From Desulfobulbus propionicus (GTDB lineage Bacteria; Desulfobacterota; Desulfobulbia; Desulfobulbales; Desulfobulbaceae), in contig PDQK01000036.1 in the NCBI GenBank assembly GCA_002746685.1, positions 1-45,877 of the forward strand: a stretch of 45,877 nucleotides of DNA, in the 5' to 3' direction. Positions within the stretch are counted from its first letter, which is position 1; every line of letters starts with the position of its first letter. The notes beneath the pieces were generated by a model. It did not search any database. It was not told the origin of the DNA and saw only the letters and a program-made list of their open reading frames with translations. Of the stretch, positions 27,891 through 37,645 are shown one piece after another. A program made the position numbers and the translations under genes.

Positions 27891-28436
27891 CTACTCATAT
27901 ACGTCTGCATCTTTAAAGCGAACACCGGCCTTATCCTTTTCTGAAAGCAGCGGTTCACCATCAAGCGGCCACTTTATACCTAAATCCGGATCATTCCAGA
28001 TAATCTCCCGCTCATGCTCAGGCGCATAATGAGCGGTGGTCAGGTAGAGAAACTCTGCACAATCAGAAAGCACCATAAAACCATGGGCAAAGCCTTCTGG
28101 AACCCAGAACTGTTTTTTGTTTTCAGCACTGAGGGTGATCCCTGCCCACTTGCCAAAGGTGGGAGAGCTTTTGCGCAGATCAACGGCCACATCAAACACC
28201 TCACCGGCGATTGCGCGTACAAGCTTCCCCTGGGGCTGCTGGATTTGATAATGCAAGCCACGCAGCACCCCTTTACTGGAGCGGGAGTGGTTCTCCTGCA
28301 CAAAGGGTTTTGTCAGCCCTGTTTGTGCTTCCCAGCGTTGCTGGTTGAAACTTTCAAAAAAGAACCCGCGCTCATCGCCAAACACCTGGGGCTCGATGAT
28401 CAATACATCCGGGATATGGGTAGCAATTACCTTCAT
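27891..28436 (-). CDS. rfbC: dTDP-4-dehydrorhamnose 3,5-epimerase
   Basis: A 181-residue cupin enzyme. Its motifs are DERGFFFESFNQQRW, FVQENHSRSSKGVLRGLHYQ (split around residue 55), the catalytic-site region GKLVRAIAGEVFDVAVDLR and PEGFAHGFMVLSD. It makes dTDP-4-keto-L-rhamnose for cell-surface polysaccharide. The length is normal. The gene follows a leftover rfbB tail by two bases, so it once belonged to an rml operon, but rfbA, rfbB and rfbD are not intact here. Confidence 0.94.
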   Translation of the reverse strand: MKVIATHIPDVLIIEPQVFGDERGFFFESFNQQRWEAQTGLTKPFVQENHSRSSKGVLRGLHYQIQQPQGKLVRAIAGEVFDVAVDLRKSSPTFGKWAGITLSAENKKQFWVPEGFAHGFMVLSDCAEFLYLTTAHYAPEHEREIIWNDPDLGIKWPLDGEPLLSEKDKAGVRFKDADVYE

Positions 28437-28438
28437 AC

Positions 28439-28549
28439 CTAACCTCTGTCTCTATACATTTTGTCGTAATACAAGCCATAGGAGCCATCAATAATGGTAT
28501 CTATCCACTGCTGATGAGCCAGATACCAAGCTACAGTCATCTTAATGCC
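28439..28549 (-). pseudogene. rfbB: 3' remnant of rfbB (dTDP-glucose 4,6-dehydratase)
   Basis: The minus strand from 28549 reads GIKMTVAWYLAHQQWIDTII and ends MYRDRG before a TAG two bases ahead of rfbC. This is the normal C-terminus of RmlB (compare TVAWYLxNxxW). An in-frame TGA lies just upstream at 28552, and nothing recognisable precedes it. About 90 percent of the gene is gone. The next gene, on the other strand, begins 107 bases away. Confidence 0.7.
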
Positions 28550-28655
28550 TCACTTTCAGCCCACTTTTCCTATGGATGACAAAACCCTGCTAATGCAGTA
28601 TGGTTAGCAGTTAACATCACTCATAAATACCATTTTTGATGCGCTAAAAAATGTA

Positions 28656-29234
28656 ATGAACCGCATTTGTACACAGCTTATTTTTCTCTTCTTCCTTCTT
28701 GTTCTCCCGGCAGGAATACTTATTGCTGAGGATACCTCCTCTCTTGAGCCAGAGCTGAAAGATATCATTGTAACCACTTCAAGCACGGATCTGATCCTCT
28801 TTGCCGCAGTGAAGAACTCCTTTACCGAGCAAATGATTAACGGGGTTCAAAATGGTATTCCCATCACCTTCACCTTTTATCTGAAGCTGGAAAAACTCCG
28901 CTCTTACTGGTTCGACGAAACATTGGTGGATACCAGTATAACCCACACCATGACCTATGACAGCTTAAAAGAAGAGTACACAATTGCACGTTCTAACAAT
29001 AATGGGAAAGTAAAAACTACTCGCTCATTGGACGAAGCACAGCAACTTATGACGGAGCTGAACAGCGTACACGTCGTAAAGCTCAGTGAACTGGAACCTG
29101 ATGCCCCCTATAGCTTACAGCTCAAAGCAGTCCTTGAAAAAAACACCCTGCCCCTTGGGATCCACCATGTACTGCCGCTCACATCCTTATGGGATTTTGA
29201 AACAGACTGGCGCGCCATTGAATTTCGCTATTGA
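28656..29234 (+). CDS. DUF4390 protein, partner gene of ntrYX
   Basis: A 192-residue secreted protein with a signal peptide at 1-24 and a beta-rich body. It shows ELKDIIVTTSSTDLILFAAV and GVQNGIPITFTFYLKL, features of DUF4390. These proteins are found just upstream of NtrY-type kinases and probably work in the periplasm. The function is unknown. ntrY starts 22 bases downstream. Confidence 0.82.
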   Translation: MNRICTQLIFLFFLLVLPAGILIAEDTSSLEPELKDIIVTTSSTDLILFAAVKNSFTEQMINGVQNGIPITFTFYLKLEKLRSYWFDETLVDTSITHTMTYDSLKEEYTIARSNNNGKVKTTRSLDEAQQLMTELNSVHVVKLSELEPDAPYSLQLKAVLEKNTLPLGIHHVLPLTSLWDFETDWRAIEFRY

Positions 29235-29256
29235 GCTCTTTGCTTAACGGTTACCC

Positions 29257-31479
29257 ATGCTCACACCTGAACAAAAACAGAAAAAGCAAAAACTGATCCG
29301 TTATGTGATCATTGCCTGTTTCCTGCTCATCCCTTTTCTGGGTTACCTGCAAAAAGGGCTGCTTGCCGGTGAGTTCAACCTTCCGCTTTCCAGCACAGTC
29401 CTCATCTTTGCCTTAATTAATATCAACGGGTTGCTGCTGCTGTTAATGGTCTACCTCGTACTGCGCAACCTGATAGAGTTGGTGTTTGATCGCAACCAGA
29501 AACTTTTGGGTTCACAGCTTCGGACCAAACTGGTCATTTCTTTTGTCGGCCTCTCCCTGTTCCCCACCATCCTGCTCTTTGTTGTTTCGTTACGCTTTGT
29601 GTCCACCTCCATGGACTACTGGTTCAACTCTAATATCGAAGATTCGCTGGATTCTTCCCTTAAGCTGGCTCAATCCATATTTCGTGATACGGAAAACCGA
29701 GTGAACAACCTTGGATCGCAGCTGGCAGAGCTTCTGGAAAACAACACCATTGACATAAAAAATATCACTGCTCTTGAAGCACTTTTTCAGCGCACCCTGG
29801 CCATCGCACCTCCTGGTGCTCCAGACAGTATCGCCTTTATTGATGGCAATGGTAACCTACTGCTGGCCAGGCGTGGCCCACGACTCCAGCCCATAGTCCT
29901 CCCTCAGGTACCCACAGAGGCCATGCGTCAGGCAGCGCTTAAGGATACACCTGAAATCATTTCCCTGAAAACCACCTTGGGTGAGCTTATCCTGGCTATC
30001 GTTCCGGTGGATTTGCCCCAATACTACCGGCAGCCCGCCTTTCTGGTGACTTCCCTGCTCATCCCCACCACCAAACTGGAACACATGCAGGCTGTGTCAG
30101 ATGGCATCACCGGATATCGTCAGCTGGTTATTTTAAAAGCCCCAATCAAGCTCAGCCTGATCATCATGATGCTCATCATCACCCTGTTGATCCTCTTTGG
30201 TGCGATCTGGTTTGGTTTTTATATTGCCCGGAGCCTGACCGTGCCAATTAACAAGCTTGCCACAGCAACCCGGAAAATAGCTGATGGTGATCTTGATTTT
30301 GTGATTGAAAAGGAATCCGATGATGAAATGGGGCTTTTGGTTGATTCATTTAACTCCATGACCGCAGACATCCGAGCTTCTAACCAGAAGCTCAATGTCG
30401 CTCACCTCGCGCTCCAGGAAAGCAACCTGGTTTCAGAACAGCAGCGACGCTATCTGGAAACTATCCTGGAAAACGTGGCAGCAGGAGTGATCGCTCTAGA
30501 TGAGAGCAATAAAATCACTACCATAAACAGGTTTGCAGAAGAACTGCTCCATATTAAATCCAAGCGGTTAGTAGGCAAAGATTTCCACGACTTCCTCCCA
30601 AAAACCCATGTGCTTATTGTGGAAAGCTTTATTAACGAGCTTCTGGCAACTGATAAGCAATCCATTGAGCGCCATTTACGGGTTACTGTACGCCAGGGCG
30701 AGACCCTTTCCCTCCAGGTGAATATTACCCGCATGGTTGACCGGGAGCAGCAGCATATCGGCTTTGTTATCGTGTTTGACAACCTGACCAAGCTTGAAAA
30801 AGCCCAGCGGCTGGCTGCCTGGCAGGAGGTTGCGCGGCGCATTGCCCATGAGATCAAAAACCCGCTTACCCCTATTCAACTCTCTGCCCAGAGACTGCGT
30901 AAACGTTATCTGGAGCGGATTGGAAACGATAAGGATATCTTTGATCAATGCACCACCACCATTGTTAATCAGGTGGAAGAAATCAAACGGCTGGTCAGTG
31001 AATTTTCAGACTTTGCCCGCATGCCAAAGGTAAACAAGCAAAAAGGTGACATTGCAGCCATTGTTCAGGAGATGTATATCCTCTATCAAGAGGCCCATAA
31101 ACATATCCACTTCACCTTTCATGTGGATGGTACTCTCCCTCTTTTTTCTTTTGACCCGGTCCAGATTAAGCGGGTAGTGATCAACCTGCTGGATAATGGG
31201 GTCAATGTGTTGGAAAATGGCGGCTCAATTGCTATACAGCTGAAAAGACGAAGTCATAAAAAGGGTATCCAACTCACTGTGGCTGATGATGGGCCAGGCA
31301 TCAGTGAAGAGGTAAAGCTGCGACTCTTTGAGCCCTATTTTTCCACCCGTAAATCCGGGACCGGCTTGGGGCTTGCCATTGCGCATACCATCATTACAGA
31401 ACATAATGGTACCATTCTGGTAAGGGATAACACGCCCAAGGGGACGGTGTTTACAGTTGAATTACCCCTTGAAGAGTGA
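29257..31479 (+). CDS. ntrY: NtrY-like membrane histidine kinase
   Basis: A 740-residue sensor. Three N-terminal membrane segments lie at about 15-110, an extracytoplasmic domain at about 115-290, another TM at about 300-325, and HAMP at about 325-378 (ARSLTVPINKLATATRKIADGD). A PAS domain lies at about 395-510. HisKA carries phospho-acceptor His531 in RIAHEIKNPLTPIQLSAQRL, and HATPase motifs are INLLDNGVNV, DDGPGI and GTGLGLAI. It phosphorylates the adjacent NtrX-type regulator. The signal it senses is not evident. Confidence 0.93.
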   Translation: MLTPEQKQKKQKLIRYVIIACFLLIPFLGYLQKGLLAGEFNLPLSSTVLIFALININGLLLLLMVYLVLRNLIELVFDRNQKLLGSQLRTKLVISFVGLSLFPTILLFVVSLRFVSTSMDYWFNSNIEDSLDSSLKLAQSIFRDTENRVNNLGSQLAELLENNTIDIKNITALEALFQRTLAIAPPGAPDSIAFIDGNGNLLLARRGPRLQPIVLPQVPTEAMRQAALKDTPEIISLKTTLGELILAIVPVDLPQYYRQPAFLVTSLLIPTTKLEHMQAVSDGITGYRQLVILKAPIKLSLIIMMLIITLLILFGAIWFGFYIARSLTVPINKLATATRKIADGDLDFVIEKESDDEMGLLVDSFNSMTADIRASNQKLNVAHLALQESNLVSEQQRRYLETILENVAAGVIALDESNKITTINRFAEELLHIKSKRLVGKDFHDFLPKTHVLIVESFINELLATDKQSIERHLRVTVRQGETLSLQVNITRMVDREQQHIGFVIVFDNLTKLEKAQRLAAWQEVARRIAHEIKNPLTPIQLSAQRLRKRYLERIGNDKDIFDQCTTTIVNQVEEIKRLVSEFSDFARMPKVNKQKGDIAAIVQEMYILYQEAHKHIHFTFHVDGTLPLFSFDPVQIKRVVINLLDNGVNVLENGGSIAIQLKRRSHKKGIQLTVADDGPGISEEVKLRLFEPYFSTRKSGTGLGLAIAHTIITEHNGTILVRDNTPKGTVFTVELPLEE

Positions 31480-31522
31480 TACCTGTCTTGCCACGTTGTT
31501 ATAACTTCACCACCTACTGCGT

Positions 31523-32902
31523 ATGTCAACACCCATTCTCATAATAGACGACGAGCAACCCATCAGGGAATCCCTTTCCGGCATTTTAATGGATGAGGGC
31601 TTTACGCCCTTGACTGCCGGCACTGCTGAGGAAGGCTTACAGGTATTAGCTGATGAAGAAGTACACCTGGTGTTGCTGGATATCTGGATGCCAGGCATGG
31701 ATGGACTGGAAGCGCTCAAGCTGATGAAGAAGCAGTATGATATCCCGGTTATCATGATCTCCGGCCATGGAACCATTGATACCGCTGTCCAGGCCACCCG
31801 CATTGGCGCCTTTGATTTTATCGAGAAGCCGCTCTCCTACGATAAGATTATCCACGCGATCAACAAAGGGCTCCATGTGGCCAGCCTTGAGCGGGAAAAC
31901 CGCTTACTGCGTGAAAGCGGGCCCCCAAAACCCAATATAACGGGGAAAACAGCCGTTATAGCATCATTGCGTGAGCAGATTGAGCGAGTGGCCCCAACCG
32001 ATGCCTGGGTGCTGATCCGGGGTGGTCATGGGACAGGGAAAGAGCTGGTGGCGCAGACCATCCATCGCAAATCTCACCGCTCTCATCGCCCTATGATTGA
32101 AGTGAACTGTGCTGCCATCCCGGAAGAGCTTATAGAATCAGAACTCTTTGGTCACGTCAAAGGTGCCTTTACCGGTGCAACAGAACCCAAAAAGGGAAAA
32201 TTTGACCAGGCCAATGGTTCTACTCTGTTTCTTGATGAGATCGGCGACATGAGCCTTAAAAGCCAGGCCAAGGTGCTCAGGATTCTTCAGGAGCAGAAGT
32301 TTGAGCGGGTTGGTGGAGCCAAGACCATCAATGTGGATGTGCGTGTATTGGCGGCAACCAACAAAAATCTTGAAGAGGAAATAGAAAACGGGAATTTTCG
32401 TGAGGATCTCTTTTACCGTCTCAATGTTGTTCCCATTACGGTTCCAGATTTAAAGGAGAGGAAAGAAGATATCCCCTTGCTGATTGAAGACTTTGTTAAG
32501 GCGTATAAGCAAAAGGGATTTGGTGAAAAACACTTTTCAACTGGAGCGCTCACCATGCTCATGCAACATCATTGGCCAGGGAATGTGCGGGAGCTGAGGA
32601 ATATGGTGGAACGGCTGGTCATAATGAGCCCTGATGACATGATAACCGAAAAAGATGCAGCCCTCTTTCTCGGGGTAAAAACAGAGACAGCGTCGCCTGA
32701 TCAATCATCCTTTGCCCAATTGCAACACCTTCCGTATAAGGAGGCACGCAAGGAGTTTGAGGTTGCCTATCTGAAAGCCAAGTTGGTTGAGCAGGAAGGG
32801 AATATCTCCAAAACCGCTGAAAAGGTTGGAATGGAGCGAAGTCATTTATATAAGAAGCTGAAAACGTTAGGCATTGATGCTGCAACAATTATCGATCAAT
32901 AA
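31523..32902 (+). CDS. ntrX: NtrX-like sigma-54 response regulator
   Basis: A 459-residue protein. The receiver domain (1-120) has Asp9/Asp10, phospho-acceptor Asp53 and Lys102. The AAA+ domain (about 140-375) has Walker A GGHGTGKE at 167-174 and GAFTGAT at 214-220, which contacts sigma-54. A Fis-type helix-turn-helix ends the protein (NISKTAEKVGMERSHLYKKL). The Walker A has GGHG where ESG or ENG is usual, but Lys is kept. It should activate sigma-54 promoters on signals from NtrY. hemB follows after 17 bases. Confidence 0.93.
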   Translation: MSTPILIIDDEQPIRESLSGILMDEGFTPLTAGTAEEGLQVLADEEVHLVLLDIWMPGMDGLEALKLMKKQYDIPVIMISGHGTIDTAVQATRIGAFDFIEKPLSYDKIIHAINKGLHVASLERENRLLRESGPPKPNITGKTAVIASLREQIERVAPTDAWVLIRGGHGTGKELVAQTIHRKSHRSHRPMIEVNCAAIPEELIESELFGHVKGAFTGATEPKKGKFDQANGSTLFLDEIGDMSLKSQAKVLRILQEQKFERVGGAKTINVDVRVLAATNKNLEEEIENGNFREDLFYRLNVVPITVPDLKERKEDIPLLIEDFVKAYKQKGFGEKHFSTGALTMLMQHHWPGNVRELRNMVERLVIMSPDDMITEKDAALFLGVKTETASPDQSSFAQLQHLPYKEARKEFEVAYLKAKLVEQEGNISKTAEKVGMERSHLYKKLKTLGIDAATIIDQ

Positions 32903-32919
32903 CAACAAAGGAATAAAAA

Positions 32920-33891
32920 ATGATTTTTCCGGAATATCGACCAAGAAGAATGCGTAAGAATGCAACCCTGCGGGCAATGATCCGTGAAACCCGCTTAAGC
33001 CCCGAACAGTTGGTGTTGCCACTGTTTGTTATGCCAGGCAAAGGAGTGCGGGAGGAGGTCAGTTCCATGCCCGGGGTATTCAGGGTGTCGGTTGATCAGT
33101 TGCAAAAAGAGGCTCAAGATTGCAGAGATTTAGGCGTTAATTCCGTTATTTTGTTCGGGCTGCCGGAGAAGAAAGACGGCTTAGGCTCTGGTGCTTACGC
33201 AAAAAATGGCATTATTCAAACAGCGATAAAAGAGCTGAAAAATAAAACTCCAGAAATGAATGTTATCACTGATGTCTGTTTATGCGAGTATACTGACCAT
33301 GGTCATTGCGGGTGTCTGCACGGACATGAAGTGGATAATGATGCCACCCTGGAATTACTCGCCAAAACAGCCCTTTCCCATGCTGAAGCGGGTGCGGATA
33401 TGGTGGCTCCATCAGATATGATGGATGGTAGAATCAGTGAAATACGCTCGGTTCTAGATGAAAACTCCTATCACATGACCCCGATCATGTCCTATGCAGT
33501 AAAGTATGCCTCCGCCTTTTACGGTCCCTTCCGTGATGCAGCAGAGTGTGCTCCACAATTTGGTGATCGTGAAAGCTACCAGATGGACCCGGCTAACAGC
33601 AGAGAGGCACTCAGGGAAGCAACCCTTGATGTGGAGGAAGGGGCAGATATCCTGATGGTAAAGCCTGCAGTGGCGTATCTGGATATCATCAGGCAGTTAA
33701 AAGATGAATTTGATTTGCCAGTTGCTGCCTATCACGTAAGCGGTGAATACGCGATGATTAAGGCTGCTGCTGAAAAGGGATGGATTGATGAAAAGCGGGT
33801 AATGGCTGAGACCTTACTGAGCATTCATCGTGCTGGTGCTGACATTATCCTTACTTACTTTGCTAAGGATATGGCCAGGTTGCTTGGCTAA
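32920..33891 (+). CDS. hemB: Porphobilinogen synthase (delta-aminolevulinic acid dehydratase)
   Basis: A 323-residue enzyme that joins two 5-aminolevulinates. Active-site Lys195 ([17 protein letters not shown]) and Schiff-base Lys248 ([12 protein letters not shown]) are present. The metal site [14 protein letters not shown] has three Cys, so the enzyme is of the zinc type. AAAGGA lies upstream of the ATG. It is downstream of ntrX, probably on the same transcript. The cell therefore makes tetrapyrroles as well as importing and breaking down heme. Confidence 0.96.
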   Translation: MIFPEYRPRRMRKNATLRAMIRETRLSPEQLVLPLFVMPGKGVREEVSSMPGVFRVSVDQLQKEAQDCRDLGVNSVILFGLPEKKDGLGSGAYAKNGIIQTAIKELKNKTPEMNVITDVCLCEYTDHGHCGCLHGHEVDNDATLELLAKTALSHAEAGADMVAPSDMMDGRISEIRSVLDENSYHMTPIMSYAVKYASAFYGPFRDAAECAPQFGDRESYQMDPANSREALREATLDVEEGADILMVKPAVAYLDIIRQLKDEFDLPVAAYHVSGEYAMIKAAAEKGWIDEKRVMAETLLSIHRAGADIILTYFAKDMARLLG

Positions 33892-33910
33892 GTGTTCTTC
33901 ACACTTTTTT
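33890..33910 (+). terminator. Possible rho-independent terminator after hemB
   Basis: AAGTGT (starting inside the hemB stop) pairs with ACACTT across TCTTC, and a run of six T follows. The stem is short at six pairs. Confidence 0.5.
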
Positions 33911-34132
33911 GCGGAAAATCCCTTTTTCTATGTGTACAAACAAAAAAACGTACCCCATCACAGGGTCACGTTGAAGTGGCCAGCCTGATCCGGAGCCAGG
34001 ATCCTGTAGAACCAGGTCGTATATGCCAGGGTTGTCATCAAGTATATCACTGATCGTTTTCCAATCATTCGCCTTGGGGTGATCAGGGGCAGCCTCTGCC
34101 AGAAGAAGCTGCTGATTGTGAGCTTTTCGCAT
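33899..34132 (-). CDS. Small ORF, possible transposase N-terminal fragment
   Basis: A 77-codon frame whose residues TISDILDDNPGIYDLVLQD resemble, from memory, the N-terminus of ISNCY-type transposases. The next part does not continue the family and the frame ends soon after. If this is correct it is a truncated insertion-sequence remnant. Otherwise it is an unknown small protein or a chance frame. No ribosome binding site is evident. Confidence 0.3.
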   Translation of the reverse strand: MRKAHNQQLLLAEAAPDHPKANDWKTISDILDDNPGIYDLVLQDPGSGSGWPLQRDPVMGYVFLFVHIEKGIFRKKV

Positions 34133-34647
34133 CTTTTTTGATCTCTGAAATAATGAGTTAAGTAATTTTAGCTGGTTACGGAACTCCCCTTACCGGAAAT
34201 CGAGGAAGAAGCACCCAGCCAAGGCAATTAATTTTCTCACGAAAAATAAAAAATTACCTTCTTGCGGACAGACACCAGCCAGCAGCCCGTACCGAGTATT
34301 GCGCAATGCGCTCAACCACCTCTTGGGCACCCTTCACTTCCAGCTCAGCATTACAGGATCCCATGTTTAACTCACAGCGTTCTTTAAGCTGGTGAAAAAG
34401 AGGCGTTACTTACTTGCGCAAGCAATTATATCGCTGGGCAAATAGTTTATTTATTGTTATTATCCATAGTAAGGTATGGTGAAATGTCGTTTCACTCTTT
34501 CCGGTATCGAAAAAACAATGCGCACTCGCCTCAACCGCTGAGTTATTTAATCATCATGGTAGAATTCCGATCGCTTTAGTGTAGCGGGGAATACAACAGG
34601 TGCAATTTTGTGCCATAGACTCATTTATTTGTAAAAGGAGAATTATT
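34133..34647. other. Gap before the TRAP operon
   Basis: About 515 bases without a credible gene. On the minus strand 34364-34254 is an orphan frame of 36 codons (beginning MGSCNAELEV, ending CLSARR) that continues open upstream without a start; it may be a gene remnant. AT-rich DNA at 34440-34480 is the likely promoter region for the transporter genes, but I see no clear -35/-10 pair and no sigma-54 site in the right direction. Confidence 0.35.
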
Positions 34648-35676
34648 ATGAAAAGGAAATCGTTACTGATAGGGCTCACCCTGGCCTTATCTATGGTTTT
34701 TCTAGGTTCTGCTCTGGTCACAGATACCATGGCCGGCAAAAAGAAGCATAAGTTGAAAATCGCCCAGACCCTCTATCCAAGGCCAAGTGCCCATATGGAT
34801 TCGATTCAGCGCGTTGCCGATGAAGTAAAGAAGCAGACCAACGGGAGAATTACGTTTAAGGTCTACGGACCTGAACTTGGTGACTGGAACGAACTCAATG
34901 AAATGGTGAATCGTGGCGACATTGACATAATGGTGAGCCCGATGTCCGCCACCTATGATCCCCGCTGGAATGTTACCTTTGCCCCTTATATTGTCACCAG
35001 TTATGATGAGGCAAAAGAGGTATTCGGCCCGAAGGGTTTCATGGACGAAATGTTTCGTTCCTGGGCAAAAGACATCAATATGTATTGGCTTGGCACCTGG
35101 ATTCAGGGCTTTTCCGGGATCAGTCTCAGTGGCAACCCAGCCACCACGCCGGCAGAAGCTAAAGGGATCAAGATCCGCACCCCGCCGATTGCAGCATTTG
35201 AATGTTATTTGAAAAAACTGGGCTTCACTCCCAGCCTGATTCCTTACAGCGAAGTCCCCACCGCAATCAGTACGGGTGTAGTTGATGGGCAAGCTGGAGG
35301 CGGTCCTTTCCAGACCTATAGCTGCTGCAGAGACCTGAACACATATTTTGTCTACTATCGCGACTATCTTGAAGTATGGGGCTATACAATGAACCTGGAT
35401 CGCTGGAATGAGCTTGAACCCGATGATCAGGCACTAATCCAGAAGATCGTCAGCGAAGAGGTTGCCAAAAGAATGGTTGGTGCTGAGAAAGAAGATCAGG
35501 AATATCTTAAAAAACTCACTGACCACGGCCTGACCGTTGTTGATCTTGCCGATACTCCGGAAAAACTGAAAACCGCCCGCGATGCCTGCCGGGAATGCTG
35601 GACTGAACTGGACAAGCTGGTTGGTAAAAAATGGATGGATAAAATCCGTAAGGAAGTCGGTGTCAAGGTAGAGTAA
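34648..35676 (+). CDS. dctP: TRAP transporter substrate-binding protein (DctP family)
   Basis: A 342-residue periplasmic protein with a signal peptide at 1-30 (LTLALSMVFLGSALVTDTMAG). DctP features include FKVYGPELGDWNELNEMVNRGDID (in two parts around residues 75-95) and KIRTPPIAAFECYLKKLG with the ligand-binding Arg. GVVDGQAGGGPF and the dimer-type helical C-terminus complete it. It captures a small organic acid or similar solute. The ATG at 34648 has AAGGAG eight bases upstream. The solute cannot be told from sequence. Confidence 0.92.
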   Translation: MKRKSLLIGLTLALSMVFLGSALVTDTMAGKKKHKLKIAQTLYPRPSAHMDSIQRVADEVKKQTNGRITFKVYGPELGDWNELNEMVNRGDIDIMVSPMSATYDPRWNVTFAPYIVTSYDEAKEVFGPKGFMDEMFRSWAKDINMYWLGTWIQGFSGISLSGNPATTPAEAKGIKIRTPPIAAFECYLKKLGFTPSLIPYSEVPTAISTGVVDGQAGGGPFQTYSCCRDLNTYFVYYRDYLEVWGYTMNLDRWNELEPDDQALIQKIVSEEVAKRMVGAEKEDQEYLKKLTDHGLTVVDLADTPEKLKTARDACRECWTELDKLVGKKWMDKIRKEVGVKVE

Positions 35677-35814
35677 TACGCTGGAGCGTCACAGGATGCA
35701 GCAGATGTCTGAAAGCAGGCATCTGCTGCAACGACAACGGCAAAGGGAAACGAATTTGCAGAGAAACTCAGCACCTGAGGCATCCATTTCGTAAGAACAA
35801 AAAGGGGTAAATGC

Positions 35815-36333
35815 ATGGCAGCAATTACACAAATCATTCAACAAAGCAATACCATGTTACGACGGGCGATGTCCATCATCATTGTTCTGGTTACGGTGAT
35901 GGCATCCTTTAGCATGCTGATGCAGGTCATCGCACGCTATGTCTTTGAGATAGCCATTTCAGGATTGGATGAACTGACAGGGCATATAGCGGTCTGGATG
36001 TACATGATGGGGGCAGCCTACGGCAGCCTTAACAAAACTCAAATCAAGGCAGAGATGGTTCACCTGTTCATCAAGAACAGAACCGCTCTGTGTTGCATCC
36101 GTGCGGTGACAACAACTATTGGCGCCATTATCGCCGGCTATATGGTTCACTGGAGTTATGGTTACGTCAAATGGAGTTTTATGAAACATGAAGTCACTCC
36201 TACCCTTCAGCTGCCAACGGTCATCTTTCAATTTCCCATTCTGTTAGGGGCAATACTCATGGTCATCTACTTTCTACGGGAAGCCTTTGATCACATGTGG
36301 GAAGCCTTTCATCCACCCTCTGCAATGAAATAA
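35815..36333 (+). CDS. dctQ: TRAP transporter small membrane subunit (DctQ)
   Basis: A 172-residue protein with four membrane segments and the DctQ features FEIAISGLDELTGHIAVWMYMMGAAYG (read as two parts around residue 50). AGGGG precedes the start. It lies between dctP and dctM and joins the large permease in the inner membrane. Confidence 0.9.
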   Translation: MAAITQIIQQSNTMLRRAMSIIIVLVTVMASFSMLMQVIARYVFEIAISGLDELTGHIAVWMYMMGAAYGSLNKTQIKAEMVHLFIKNRTALCCIRAVTTTIGAIIAGYMVHWSYGYVKWSFMKHEVTPTLQLPTVIFQFPILLGAILMVIYFLREAFDHMWEAFHPPSAMK

Positions 36334-36343
36334 GGAGTTTACC

Positions 36344-37645
36344 ATGATTACCCTTGCAATTGGCCTTAGCATCCTCATCGTATTCATGATTTTGGGTGTC
36401 CCCGTTGCCATGGCCTTTGGTGCGATGGCTATTTACCTGTCCACCAGCTTTGACATCAGTTCACGCCTACTCATTCCAACAGCTTTTTACCAGATCAAAT
36501 CAGTGGTCTTGCTGACTATTCCCTTTTTTATCCTAGTCGGCACCTTAATGAGCACCGGCGGCCTTGCCGAGCGGCTGATTGATTTTGTTAATTCATTCGC
36601 AGGTCGAGTCCGCGGTGGCCTGGGTGCCGTTACCGTCGTTGCATGCGCCATGTTCGGTTCAATTGGTGGTTCCTGCTCATCGGCCGTTGCAGCCATCGGC
36701 ACGATCATGATCCCGCGTATGGAGGAAAACGGCTATTCCCGCGGTTACTGCACTGCCCTTGTAGCCTGCTCATCCATCCTGGGGCAGTTGATCCCCCCCA
36801 GCGTTCCCATGATTTTATTCGCCCTGGTCACCTATCAGTCAATCCCTGGCTGTTGGCTGGCTACCATCGGCCCCGGCATACTGGTCATTTGTATCTTTTG
36901 CATCTTCAATTATTTTATGGTGCGCAAGATGCCCATTAAAACCATGCCTAAGCTGGATCTTAAAGACCAGTTAATTGAAATTCGTAAAGCCACTGGCCGG
37001 GCAAGTCTGGCACTGCTGCTGCCGATTCTCATCCTGGGTGGAATATATGGGGGGATAGCGACCCCGACCGAGATGGCATGTATTTCGGTATTCTATGTTA
37101 TTCCAGTGAGTATGTTTGTCTACAAAAGCCTGACTCTTAAACAGTTAGGCCAATCGATTATTTCTGGAGCAACCACCACTGGCGTACTTATTCTGATGTT
37201 TTTCTTTGTCATGATTAACACCCGGATCATGACCATGGAACAGTTACCTCAAGAAATGGCCACCTGGATCATGACTGTTTCGCCGAATAAATATGTGCTT
37301 CTGCTCATGGTCAATCTTTTTTTGCTGGGCATCGGCATGGTTATGGACGATATCAGTGGGACAGTAATCGCTGCAGCACTTCTGTTTCCGGTCATGGAAA
37401 AACTTGGCATTCATCCGCTGCATTTTGCCGCAATCCTTGGCGTTAACCTCGGTCTGGGCAATGTAACGCCACCGACGGCACCTATCCTCTACCTTGCCGG
37501 CAGGATAGGTCGTTGCCAAATTGAACATTATCTGAGGCCCGCACTGATTCTGATGTATCTGGGTATGCTGCCTGTAGTATTGTTGGTTACATACTGGCCA
37601 GGACTCTCTCTATTTCTGCCAACCCTGTTTGGTTATGTTAAGTGA
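36344..37645 (+). CDS. dctM: TRAP transporter large permease (DctM)
   Basis: A 433-residue protein with about 12 hydrophobic segments. DctM landmarks are VPVAMAFGAMA near the start, TIPFFILVGTLMSTGGLAERL, GSIGGSCSSAVAAIGTIMIP and NLGLGNVTPPTAPILYL. It moves the solute with sodium or protons. AAGGAG lies upstream and the start is 10 bases after dctQ. All three TRAP subunits are intact. Confidence 0.94.
   Translation: MITLAIGLSILIVFMILGVPVAMAFGAMAIYLSTSFDISSRLLIPTAFYQIKSVVLLTIPFFILVGTLMSTGGLAERLIDFVNSFAGRVRGGLGAVTVVACAMFGSIGGSCSSAVAAIGTIMIPRMEENGYSRGYCTALVACSSILGQLIPPSVPMILFALVTYQSIPGCWLATIGPGILVICIFCIFNYFMVRKMPIKTMPKLDLKDQLIEIRKATGRASLALLLPILILGGIYGGIATPTEMACISVFYVIPVSMFVYKSLTLKQLGQSIISGATTTGVLILMFFFVMINTRIMTMEQLPQEMATWIMTVSPNKYVLLLMVNLFLLGIGMVMDDISGTVIAAALLFPVMEKLGIHPLHFAAILGVNLGLGNVTPPTAPILYLAGRIGRCQIEHYLRPALILMYLGMLPVVLLVTYWPGLSLFLPTLFGYVK

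Noticed and set aside
27865..27895. Terminator between the RNB gene and rfbC
   Set aside because: GTGG and CCAC flank an A run, but the stem is only 4-5 bp and no T run follows on either strand.
34599..34616. Sigma-54-like TGGCAC...TTGCA on the minus strand
   Set aside because: Spacing is one base short and it points away from the TRAP genes.
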